Of a DNA stretch of 64,000 nt, positions 1-9,850 are shown piece after piece. Source of the DNA: Paragonimus westermani (lineage: Eukaryota > Platyhelminthes > Trematoda > Plagiorchiida > Troglotrematidae); the NCBI GenBank assembly GCA_008508345.1, contig QNGE01000131.1, forward strand, positions 350,747 through 414,746, written 5' to 3'. The translations under genes were made by a program, and so were the position numbers. Positions within the stretch are counted from its first letter, which is position 1. The number at the start of each line of letters is the position of its first letter. The notes under the pieces were generated by a model, which saw nothing but the letters and a program-made list of their open reading frames with translations, did no database searches and had not been told where the DNA came from.

Positions 1-206
1 TCATATTTAGCAAGAAAACTTCATGAGGTGGGTATGAACTAACTTGACTTTCAAGTAAATAAGAAAACAGCTAACTATATCAAATGTCATCTCAAGAAAA
101 TATAAGCGAAACTCATTTGCATCCAATATTTTATCCCTTTCGGCTAGAATACCGTAACCACTCATGTCATTGTGATCTGAGCGAGCGGACGTTAAAACGA
201 ACTTAC

Positions 207-532
207 CTACTACGTTACCCATAATGTCTTTTCTCGTACAACATACGCAAAGATGTGAGAATATGCTTACAAAATATGAGTTTGATCCTGCTTTAAAATT
301 AAGACCACTTTCAATAGTTTCATGTGCGTTGTCACTTCCCTTATACCTTGTCTGGTAACGGTGTACAAACGGCCTAACATGTGTGAGCCCAACCTCCCTA
401 GACATTATATTTTTTTCCGCATTGTTACTAATTACTACAACAAAAACTGGCACACTTTTTATATCACACGAAACAACAGACCTTCTGTCTTGATTCAAAA
501 CATGACTCCACTTTACTCGTATGCATGATCAA
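207..532 (-). CDS. candidate internal exon, unknown protein
   Basis: This minus-strand stretch is part of the longest open frame in the window (over 160 codons if read through). On the minus strand it runs into a strong splice donor (G then GTAAGTTC, intron starting at 206), directly after residues MGNVV. The coding part would be about 108 residues: a short hydrophobic run (VPVFVVVIS), a polar middle (RYQTRYKGSDNAHETIE) and a Cys-rich end (SHLCVCC). No ATG is needed, because the frame is already open back to a TGA near 533, so this would be an internal exon whose acceptor I could not fix. I do not recognise the family. Chance alone gives roughly one frame of this order per window, so the donor is the main extra support. 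Confidence 0.35.
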
Positions 533-3500
533 AGTAAGCAGAAAAGCTGTCAGTAAACAGGACGGTAATAATTCAAGTTCTCTTGAACACATTCCGTATC
601 AGACATACAGACACGGCTTGACAGTCTGCAAATTCCGCACACATTACGGGGTGATTGGTACATAACTTATGCACTCAGCTTGGCAGAACTTCTGATAATT
701 TTACTTCCAGTGCAACAAAGTTTGGATATAAATTTTTATCACTCAAAACCAATCTTTATTTCTTTGTTTCACCTTTGACTTCAACTTTTCAATGACCACT
801 GTTGGGATTTTTCTAGTTTATCAGCAAAGTTCATTCAGGTTGTCTTGTCTGAAGTGCAGTGCTCTGAACTTATTGATGATGAGAAAGTCAGCGTGGTTGC
901 TGTGGTACGCTCGATACAAAGATTAGAGAGCAGTGTGATAGAAGATTTTAAGTTGAAAATCAGTCGCGTTTGATCGCAGTCCTCGCATTCAGATAGGCTT
1001 TCCAGCCCGCCTATTTCGAAAAAAAGCGGAGCTGTCTAATCAGAATAGCAAAATTATTACAGATTTATTCGACGTACATTCAGGTAATCCAACATGACGT
1101 CCGGTACTTGTTAAAATGTAATATATCACTCCTACCGTAGACGTCATAAAGTATTGAGGATATATTCTAGAGGGTGGTGGGGGAAGCTTGAGTTATGCCA
1201 CTTTCATACTGAGTTTTGATGGTAAGGATACAGCTTCTTTTTGGAGTATTTCTGCGGAACACAGTGACTACCATATGTGTCAGAGAGTTTAATACTTGTC
1301 ACAATTTATTTTTTTTCTCAAACTACAATCCGAAAGTAACGGCTATAATGGCGCAAGCAAAGTTGAAAGTCACCGTCTTGAGTAAGTTAGAATTCTCAAC
1401 AGCAATTTACTTATTTGCAATGCATGCTCTACATTATGTTGTAGAAAGCAAGGGATTATCTACCTGTCGCGTTGAGCACATTCCTCTTATGACAAGACAT
1501 GTTACGCATTGCGTGATGCTAAATTGTTCAACGTTGAATGAGGGAAAAATAATGGGCTAAGCTGATGCCCACTAACTATTTAGTTCCCAGTTTTAAGTAA
1601 GCGATTAGTGAGGTGTGCAAGAAAAATTGAGCGACATCGGAAATAAAAATTGCTATGGATCAAGCATCGACAAACCAAATGGACAACACAAAACTGTAGA
1701 CAGCCAGTAAGGGAGCCATACCCGGAAGAATGTAGGAGTATAGTCAAAGATCTAGAAGGTTATTTGATTATCATTGTTCCGTATTCTGCCCCTCTCTGTG
1801 AGTCAAAGCTAGTGCTAAGAAATTGGCCTGATTTGACAGGTCGTCACCCACAACCCACACAAACTTTACAATATATGAAAAGCCCTGAGTTTAACAAAAA
1901 CTGAGGTATGAGGATGACGAAAAGTAATGTGGAAAAACTCAGCTAAATTCTGGTTTTCTCGTTACAGTTAGCACAGCGGGTGACGTTTGCGTTTAAATGT
2001 CTGCAATTCCAATGGAATGAGGAATTGAAGACGCTGAGAAGCCAAAAAATTTGTTTAGTTATGGAAACCATCTTCTCATATGACAGACAAAATTATTACG
2101 TATCTGTCACAATGTTTACGGGTTGCAGGTTGACTATACTTTGCATTTGCACAGAGCTATCTCAGTCAGGAAGACAGTCTAGTAACATGAGGGAGAACGT
2201 AAATACGAGTTTGGATATGATTGGTCAGTGATATCAACGAAAGATAACTGGCGTAGTTGTCCTACGCGCACGTAAATGAGACTTCCGGATGCAGTCAAGA
2301 ACAGAAGCAGCATTGCTTATGTGCGACTACAGGAGCGAACTTCAAGCCTAATGCCGCATATTCTATGTGCGTAGGTTGAAACGTTTTGGGGGATTTTGAG
2401 TCGCATTCTATCTCTCTCATTAACATCTTTTCTACGACTAGTCAGTATGAATCAATCAGGTAAAAGCTTCACAGGTAAATATAAGAAAATTTCTTTCGAT
2501 AAAAATAGGCTCCTACCAATAAATGTTTATAGATGCCACATTCACAGTGGCTTTCATTCAACCCTTTTCGAATAAAGAACTACACTCCAGTTTTGCCAAT
2601 TGAAACTAGTCAGTGATGTGGGTCTCTGCCATGAACCAGAGTAGAATTGTGGCAACATTTTCTTCAGATGACCGTTGTTATCAATACTACACAGACATTA
2701 TATAAACCACCACAAATCTGTCATATGCAAAGGCTCTTGCTTGTGAGCAATGTTTAAATTGTCTGATTGTCCTGAGAGTGTAGACAAGTGCGGTCCTGGT
2801 AATTTAAATCTAGTGACCCGTGAATGAGATTTTTCGTTTTGTTTATATCAAGAAGCGGACGTGCGGAATGTCAAAGCTGTGCGTTTCTTGCTTGCACCAC
2901 CAACGTCAACACTGACTAGATGGGAAATATTTAGGGATAAAAAAGCTACACTCGATTATGAGTAATTATAGAGATATAGATAAAATCATCTTTGAAAAAA
3001 AGACATTTTGGCCGAATCTAGTTGTCCAAGTGAACACAAATTTGTTATGTGCAGTGCCTCCAATTTTCACGTGGAAAACAAATGAATCTGAGTTGTAAGT
3101 GATATCGTAAGCTGAATTCACGACAAAAAAGAATTGGCTGTCCATTGTGTTCAAGCTTAAAGCGATGACCACCTACAGCTGATTCATATAGCTCAAAAGT
3201 ATTTGGTTGTTCAAAACATGAAGTGAATTGCACACGCCTTGCCCGCAAAGCATCATCGTTTGGTTACGTTCAACGTAATCCGACCTAAAGTGACTACACA
3301 CAATACGAGACCTTTCGTTCAAGGTTGCATTTGATTTTGAAGATTTTCGGCTTTTATTCAGCATTTTTACATCAGTGTATTAGCGATCGTGTGAATTGCG
3401 TTCAGCACGCACCTTGAGATTACGACGCTCGTTTTCATTGTGTTTGCGGTCATTCAGCATCAATCGCGCCAAGACGTTATCCAACTACTTTAGAATATGT

Positions 3501-3636
3501 TCCGTGACTTCCGTCTTAGACGATATTTCACTTTTGCTCAGATGAAACTTTGCGTATCTCACAAAGATACTGCAGATATAACGACTGCCTAGGAACATGA
3601 AAGTTCCCAAACAGAATGGGTACCGAAGTAACTTAC

Positions 3637-3791
3637 CGACTGATAAGAGTTGGACCGGTTTCATGGTACTGTTAGTAAGTCTCAGTGATGTGCCATTTAG
3701 CTTGCTAAGTGTGACCACCAACATATTGCTTCTAAAGGGTTGTTCGATGTGAACAGTTTTGTAGACACTCCCAATGGCGAAAATTTCACCT
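3637..3791 (-). CDS. candidate internal exon, unknown protein
   Basis: The minus strand has an acceptor (TTTCCCAG) before position 3791 and a strong donor (CAGTCG then GTAAGTTA) after 3637, enclosing about 51 open codons. Readable pieces are GEIFAIGSVYKTVHIEQPF and LSKLNGTSLRLTNSTMKP, with two N-glycosylation-type sites (NGT, NST). It lies about 400 bp downstream of the membrane-protein exon at 4192-4502 and on the same strand. However, the start phase needs two bases from the previous exon, whereas the 4.2 kb exon ends in phase 0, so the two do not join directly. Confidence 0.25.
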
Positions 3792-4191
3792 CTGGGAAAT
3801 TGGTTGCAGGATCAGCTTCGTTCAATGCCGCCTACTTTCATGGTAGTCTACCGGCGAGATATGTTCAAAATGCTCTAGGAAACAGCTCAGGAACTCCTGA
3901 CGTTTAGCACAAACCAGAAAAGATATATGTGAAGCTCATGCGTTATCCCTTCCGCTGGCCTGTACTACACTGAATATCCCATGAATCCTTCTCAACGCAC
4001 TCTGCATAACCAACCAAAGAAGGGTTAACACTTTCCTCTTTAACTCAATTCAGGTTAGGGGAAAGCGTGTGAAGCCGGGTAATTTGTCAAATTGTGCATT
4101 CCGACTAGTCTGTTCAAGTAATTTTCATCAAAACTCTTTTCAAGAACTGATCAAGAAGAATTCATGCAACAAGATTTGGTTCCCTGACTTA

Positions 4192-4502
4192 CCTGAAGTC
4201 CGATTAATAGATTGTTTTGCCTGCGAAGCAAAATGATTCCGATCGCACCTAACGCAATCAGTAGAACATTCACTGCAATAAGCAAACCCATCTTGGCATG
4301 CGTGCTGATGAGCTGATCAACTGAATGAAGCAACCCCAATCCGGTTGGATGGATGTAACCGAGCAGAATAATCGAAGTGACGCAAGCAGCTACTCCGACC
4401 AATACACCATTGAACCAGACACTTAGAACCCGATATCTGGGACTTTTGTAATTTGGAAACAAACGTAAAAATGTCGATTGTATAGGCTGGTCGCTGGACA
4501 TA
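4192..4502 (-). CDS. candidate first exon of a four-helix-type membrane protein (tetraspanin-like)
   Basis: The open frame has an ATG at 4502 (MSSDQPIQSTFLRLFPNY) and ends in a textbook donor: CTTCAG then GTAAGTCA, with the intron starting at 4191. The predicted piece is about 104 residues. It holds two clear membrane segments, one around NGVLVGVAACVTSIILLGYI and one around GLLIAVNVLLIALGAIGII, separated by a short polar loop (HSVDQLISTHAK). The second helix is followed by LRRQNNLLIG. Two helices with a small loop, then a polar stretch after helix 2, is the layout of the first half of tetraspanins and related four-helix proteins. The tetraspanin CCG motif is not in this half, so the family is a guess. 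An in-frame Met at 4543 would add 14 residues. Downstream exons are not assigned. Confidence 0.4.
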
Positions 4503-4810
4503 GCTTTTGGGTGGAAGGCAGATAACCAAGTTTGGTCACACAAGCGCTCAGTTAGCTAAAAATGACTCTCGGTTGACTGTATGTTAGTGTAGTTGTGTGA
4601 GGGAGCAAATCGTTATTCGTGCTCGACTAATCACATGAATTTTTAAAGAAAAACGAACAAAAATGGCAGTCACTGATAGGTGGGATCGAATCGAGCTATT
4701 CGATTGGACAATTTGGCACCAACAGTGAATTGCACACAGCTTATTGTGCAGCCCGTTTTCTAGTCTGAAAGCCAATGATTCCATTATGACAAATTTTTTA
4801 CGAGGAGTGA

Positions 4811-4824
4811 AAGAGAGAGAGAGA
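4811..4824. repeat. short GA microsatellite
   Basis: A run of about seven AG dinucleotides. This is one of very few simple repeats in the window; the sequence as a whole is poor in microsatellites. Confidence 0.7.
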
Positions 4825-5750
4825 AACGGTAACTGATGAACGAATTAGGTGGTTACTTTCAAACTTCCATAGACCGATAATACGTCGAACATTCATGCAA
4901 AACACAGTGCACCTCGACTGCTTTCATATAAGTGAGTTTTCGACATACTGCCACCTAATAACTACAATTTTACAGACGTAATAAACCATCATTGCCGAGA
5001 GTTTCCCACCATAGAGCTGATGAAGGCTGCTGGTGATCGATCACGTCATCTGCCTTTATCAAAAGAGTATTGATTTGGCGTGATAACTGGTATCAAGTGG
5101 GCAACTGCTAATCCAGGGTTGAAATACTCTCTGAGACTTATACGCTTAACTGAAGTGTCCACTGAATCAGTGACTACTGTTAGCAAAAGAAGGACTCGAG
5201 AGACATTGATCTACGGAATTTTCTACCTAGACTCCTAAACAGTATGTTACACCTGGTGTCGTGTTTCAACAAGCCGTGTATAGATTCATTTGGTTGACCT
5301 AAGGAATAGATCTAACTTACTTTTTCAGATGACTATAGTCAGCCGACATTTGATCTTTATTTCATGCTTTTGTTCGTCACATATGAACATTCGTTGGTTT
5401 GTAATAAAATGGACTAGCCAATGCAAACGTTGGTTATAGTGGTGTTTATGTTTTCCGCATCTTTGATTCTTCCTATAACTGAGGGTTCATATGACAAATA
5501 GGCTTTGCATACCTGTACGAACCTTTGGCTATCTATCAATGCACTGGTAATCTTTGCAGATCCTTGCGGACTCTTTTCACCAACACAAGCTCAGCTGTCT
5601 AATGGAACGTAAATGAATGTAACGATCAGGAAACTTGGAATTAACATGTAGTGAAATAGACAGTAACATAGAAAGAAAACCAGTTGGAGCAGTCCGTAAG
5701 CTATATGGGTTCGGTAGGAAATTCCGAAGCCTGATTAACTCAAAACTTAC

Positions 5751-5807
5751 TGTAAAGGCCAATGTATATACAGTGTACACGTACATGTATACTGCCCCAC
5801 TCCGCAT
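5751..5807 (-). CDS. candidate 57-bp exon starting with ATG, signal-peptide-like
   Basis: On the minus strand a pyrimidine-rich acceptor (TTTCTCACTTTTCCTTAG) directly precedes ATG at 5807, and 19 codons later there is a strong donor (ACA then GTAAGTTTT). The encoded stretch, MRSGAVYMYVYTVYTLAFT, is hydrophobic after a basic residue, like the start of a secreted or membrane protein. The length is a multiple of three. The acceptor directly before ATG could be a cis-splice site or a trans-splice (spliced leader) site. The next exon is not identified. Small size makes chance a real possibility. Confidence 0.3.
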
Positions 5808-7376
5808 CTAAGGAAAAGTGAGAAATTCTTCACTTCAAATTTTTAACAACCTAACAAACTTCCGTGCCAAGCATCCAATGCGTGACGAAGGGCGGGTATC
5901 TACAAGTCATAAGGCGTGAGTAGAACTTAAAACCAAAGATTAAAAACATCTTTTCGCTATTTTAAGTGAGGGTTAGACTAGTAAGCATGTTTGGGCAATC
6001 TTTACGTCCGTTTTCGGAAAGTTCGACTACACAGAAGGACATATTTTCCACTTAATTCCCTCCTTGGTTACCGATCTTGTTTTACATGTGCAGGGTCTTT
6101 GAGTTAAGGAAACACTTCAGAAGAAAGGATGCATCAAACCCTATGTTGTAGTAAGCTCTCCTTCCCGATTCTTTTTTCCTTGGTGGTGAGTTAAATGCAC
6201 GTACTGTGCAAACGCAGGTCTAATGGTGTCATTTTTCCACAGCCAGTGTTTGTCAGCTCCCCCAATCAGTTCATGTTACAGTATTACAGGCTTCAACTAA
6301 CCGGATTAAACCTGAAATGTAGCATTGCTACTGACATCAGAACACTTCAGTAGAATGTCGACTGTAACGTACACTAGTAAAACGTCACAATCCACAACGT
6401 GCACCCAGTTGAAGGGAGACCAACAGCATAGACAGTCTAATATCGGATTGTCTTGAAACCATAGTAGCGTCCCATAGTGCCTCCTGCCAGTCATACCGCA
6501 TTAAAATACAGCCGCACCTTAGATGATTTTGGGTGCACACTTTGTTTTCAGATTTAAATGGCTGAACCTATCGGGCGGATTGTAACAGCTATACGACGCC
6601 AATTAGTATACCGCATTGGTCTCTTTCCATTTTTATGGAGCCTCGTGTTGTGGTTCGATCCACCAAATACACATGGTTTATTTCCTTTAATTAGTCTCTT
6701 GTGTGTGCTTGCACGCATTCACTGAAAACTCATTAACGCTGGTTAATATTCATGGGTTCAAATCTGCAGCGTTGACGCTGCCTATTAGAACAAACTAGGT
6801 GAAAACAGCTGTCCACCACTTCAGTGGCGGTCACTAGGACCAGCTGTTTGAATTTTGAGATCCGCCAAGATGTGGTATGCCAGGCTTGCAGACGTTTAAC
6901 AAGCCGTCACTCAGTTAAAAATCCTACCATTGTTGCTTACGGCTAATGAGAATCTTGAGTTGATTGAGGTTTAGAGGTCAGTAAATTACATCACACCAAC
7001 CATCTAACTTGGTGGATATGTGAACAGTTATAGTCTTCTTCAGCGTTGCTTATTGGTTTTCTTCCGACTGTGTATGTAGTTTGACCAATGTGTAGTTTCT
7101 AATTATTTCGAACTATTCAAGCACATTAGCGGAAATCCTAAACGGTTGTGTCGTTTTGTTAAGTGTGTTCAAGTGTAGCCAAAATTTCACTGAAATAACT
7201 GTGAACAGTGCCAAAGCATGGACATAAGGAAAGAATTCAGAACGTATCGCGCATGGGTCATTTCTGACAATTTCCAGTAAAATAATGGTAACAAGTTCCG
7301 ATGTCTACATTCAGCCTTCTTCGTTCTTAGGAACGGTGGTTTTACTGCAACTGTCAATTAAACGTTGATATGTCAG

Positions 7377-7839
7377 ACTAGGAATATGAATGAAAACGTG
7401 CCAGACAAAAAAAACGATGAAATGGACTTCATTAGTCTTAGCTCTGAGTTCTTGCCAACCAATAGGAATCCTCAAACTATCAACCTAATTGATGCTGACA
7501 TCGAAAAGCCGATTTATGGGAAAAAATCTGTCAAAATCAATAACCACACCTTAAAAAACATCTAAAGACGTTTTAGAACCAGAATATTTGACGCTAGTTG
7601 GTAGTTTAATTCATCACATCACCATGTTCCTTGATGAAACTGTCAACAAGTTTACGACATTCGGGGTTTTAGAAATTATACCAAGCTTCTCGATATTATA
7701 CAGATACTGTCATCTACCAACGGAAATTTGCAGTTATGCTTCCATTATCTACGTATCTGCTAACGTAACAGATTGTTTACAACCAAAAGCTACAATCATG
7801 AATGTAGAGAATTTGCGTAGTGCTTACAGAACCTGCTAG
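7377..7839 (+). pseudogene. two adjacent open frames with a frame change, unknown protein
   Basis: After an acceptor-like TATGTCAG, an open frame runs from 7377 to the TAA at 7563-7565. It has a typical soluble-protein composition (NVPDKKNDEMDFISLSSEF, then INLIDADIEKPIYGKK). Overlapping its end, another plus-strand frame is open from about 7555 to 7839 (SKDVLEPEYLTLVGSLIHH, then FLDETVNKFTTFGVLEI). The two read like consecutive parts of one protein separated by a small indel, which suggests a decayed gene or mobile-element ORF. A genuine intron in between is unlikely because the frames overlap. I do not recognise the family. Confidence 0.3.
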
Positions 7840-8907
7840 CTTACATAACCCTTCGTCATCCCAGTTAAATGTGTTTTTCGCATTAAAATATCTGGCAACC
7901 TCACCATCATTCACTCGGCTATAGTTAGTCATCTGAAAATGATCACTTAACAACGCCTAGTATGAGGTTACCGGGGTTGTGATTAACTGGCCAATCTCAT
8001 AAACGCAGAAGCTGGAGTGTATATTTTGGTCCGTGAGATGATAAGCACTGGTGGTAAGCCCTAACGTTGTTAAATTGAAGCTAGCTCATTCCTTCAGAAT
8101 GAGCTACCTGAAGGCGAAGGTCGTGAACAAGTACAGATTGTGTTCTGTTTTAGGCATTCCAGGTATTTGAACCTCAAGCAAAAATTTTCTTGTTTCTTTA
8201 CTCTTAGAAAATGTACTGAAGCGGGCGGTATGCAGATTTAAAATCAACCATCGGCACAACTGTTCTGCTTGACTTTCCAGCACACGCGTACAATGTGGGA
8301 TGGCCTTTTGTAAACGATAAATATTCGAACTTCCATTGCATTTCGTCTATGATCAGTAACGGTGCGGCCTCTTTGAAAGGAATGCTTGTAGGTTGCTCCT
8401 TTACAGTAAATCACATTTTGCTAGCTGCCCACACCTCTGGTATGGAAGTAGAGGTTTGTCTTATAAGAAACCTTTGGAAAGGGGAACCTATCCAACTTTT
8501 TATGCATACAGTTTTTGGTTACACAGTTTCTCCATAAAGTTTTTCAACATGTTACATGTTAAGTATTCTCATTATTCAGCAGTTTCGTGACGTGTCAGCC
8601 TTAATAGATCCGATACCACACAGTGAAATTGCGAGTAATCTGATTCAACGGATGCATTAGTTACAAAAGTGTAATTCAGGCTCATTGGTGCAAGGTATCT
8701 CCATGAAAATTTTTAGGGCTCTAAACACATTAAGTAACGTTCTCCCACTAGCTCGTTGTTAGAACATGGCATGTCAAAAAGTTCATAATTTCAACGTTCA
8801 CCCACCAATGTTTGCAAACAGTGATTAAGCTTGCTATGTGTCTTTGGTGGAGATGTTTACTTGTATTGAGGTGGTGGTCCCCAGTGCGCTGCCAATGCAA
8901 TGGCTTA

Positions 8908-8958
8908 TGAACAACAATGTGTAACGAACAAGCTCGTTTGCAGTGATTCATCATCAGG
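8908..8958 (-). repeat. left arm of inverted repeat flanking PLE copy C
   Basis: Read on the minus strand from 8958, this arm begins CCTGATGATGAATCACTG. It matches the plus-strand sequence starting at 9381 at 44 of 51 positions without gaps, and similarity continues loosely (CGCACTGGGGACC against CGCTGGGACC). It abuts the truncated endonuclease, so the short element carries its 3' terminal sequence at both ends in opposite orientation. Confidence 0.75.
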
Positions 8959-8962
8959 CTAA

Positions 8963-9283
8963 ATGCATGACATTTATATAACACATTTCCGGGAACACCA
9001 TCCAGCTTGGCTCAACAGTGGTATAACGAAATCTGTCTGCAGCGCCATACTATCATACCTGGTGGATTCAAATCACACTGTCAACGTAAAGGACGCATTT
9101 CGTCCGATCTACCGAGTTAAGGCCATCCGGTCGAGAGATGTGAGTAGTAGGATTTTGTCTACAGCAGAGGCTGTTGGGATCCGAATGTATAACCCACCTT
9201 TGTGAGCCCAGAAAAGCTTTGTTAAGGCTCTGGTTTTACCTTGGCCAACCCCCACCCGGTTAGCCTGTCAAGTGGGTACTTGA
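8963..9283 (+). pseudogene. GIY-YIG endonuclease C-terminal part of a PLE (copy C)
   Basis: The open plus-strand frame contains FREHHPAWL, then SAILSYLVDSNHTVNVKDAF, then TAEAVGIRMYNPPL. This is the order expected for the second half of the PLE GIY-YIG domain, and the conserved Glu of the TAEA segment is kept. After one in-frame TGA (9203-9205, where Cys or similar is usual) the same frame continues AQKSFVKALVLPWP, the conserved PLE C-terminus. The equivalent in copy A reads CIQKQFVQALRL. The N-terminal GIY-YIG strands are deleted: only a vestige (DIYITH) precedes the helix. In intact elements this domain nicks target DNA for priming. Confidence 0.8.
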
Positions 9284-9380
9284 TTGCAGTGTGACATTGA
9301 TTGACCTCATTAATAACACATCCCCCGTTTACTCCCCAACGATTCTCCCATGAAATGTGATATAAACGTGATATATTTAA

Positions 9381-9431
9381 CCTGATGATGAATCACTGAA
9401 AAAGAGCTTGTTCGCTGCACGTTGCTTTTCA
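9381..9431 (+). repeat. right arm of inverted repeat; PLE 3' end with hammerhead-like CTGATGA core
   Basis: It begins CCTGATGATGAATCACTG and then continues with GAAAAAG. CTGATGA followed by GAAA is the conserved-core wording of hammerhead ribozymes, which are reported from PLE terminal repeats. The copy A terminus (CCTGAAGATGAATTATCGAAA) aligns with it base by base in this part. The left arm has GCAAAC where this arm has GAAAAA, so at least one arm has lost the GAAA box. Confidence 0.6.
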
Positions 9432-9604
9432 TGACTACGCTGGGACCTTTTTCGAGAAATGGCTTATGTCGACATTAAAATTCACAGCTGAATCCAATGG
9501 TGCTTCCGTGATGAGCTTCAGTGACATTACGGGCATAGATTACAACCTAAAGCCATAAAATTCAGTAGTTCGTAAATGTCAACCTCATGTGTTAACATAC
9601 TTAC

Positions 9605-9850
9605 TCTGTAACAAAACTGTTAATTGAGGCGATTCTCTCCGATTAGAAACGGACGCTAATTTGTCGATTAACGCTCGTGCTAGACCCCCATCAAAGTGCA
9701 ACCTCTTGTTTCGTGTGATATCAAGATAACCACTTTTGGAAGAGAGCGGCATTAATGGATCTTGCAGATAAAATACAGCTTTGGAAACTTTGAAGTACAA
9801 CTTTGACAGCATGACTGTCAGCCAGAGACCCTCTTTCGTCCGGCAGCCAT
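9605..9850 (-). CDS. candidate exon, unknown protein
   Basis: A minus-strand frame of about 82 codons, open from a TGA near 9851, ends at a strong donor (TTACAGA then GTAAGTATG). The protein stretch looks natural: SKSGYLDITRNKRLHFDGG, then ARALIDKLASVSNRRESPQL. A Met at 9812 (MLSKLYFKVSKAVFYL) could be a start, but the frame is open further upstream. It stands 170 bp beyond PLE copy C and on the opposite strand. No family is recognised, and no partner exon was found. Confidence 0.4.

Larger units (their letters stand above)
8908..9431 (+). mobile_element. Penelope-like retroelement, copy C (truncated, GIY-YIG part only)
   Basis: This is a short PLE remnant. From left to right it holds an inverted terminal-type sequence (8908-8958), a GIY-YIG endonuclease fragment (8963-9283), about 100 bp of non-coding sequence, and the direct terminal sequence (9381-9431). 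All reverse-transcriptase coding sequence is missing, as is the first half of the endonuclease with the GIY and YIG strands. Penelope-like elements are known for terminal repeats that can occur in direct or inverted orientation, often as a result of 5' truncation, and this copy fits that pattern. It is dead as an autonomous element. Confidence 0.75.

Noticed and set aside
1216..1560. 114-codon plus frame
   Set aside because: Composition is irregular, with no motif, no acceptor or donor, and a length within chance.
4990..5060. CTGATGAAGGCTGCTGGTG as another hammerhead-like PLE end
   Set aside because: No GAAA box follows at a suitable distance and there is no PLE sequence nearby.
6640..6670. 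B-box-like GGTTCGATCC suggesting a tRNA or tRNA-derived SINE
   Set aside because: The T-arm does not form a 5-bp stem with a 7-base loop, and no matching A box or acceptor stem is present.
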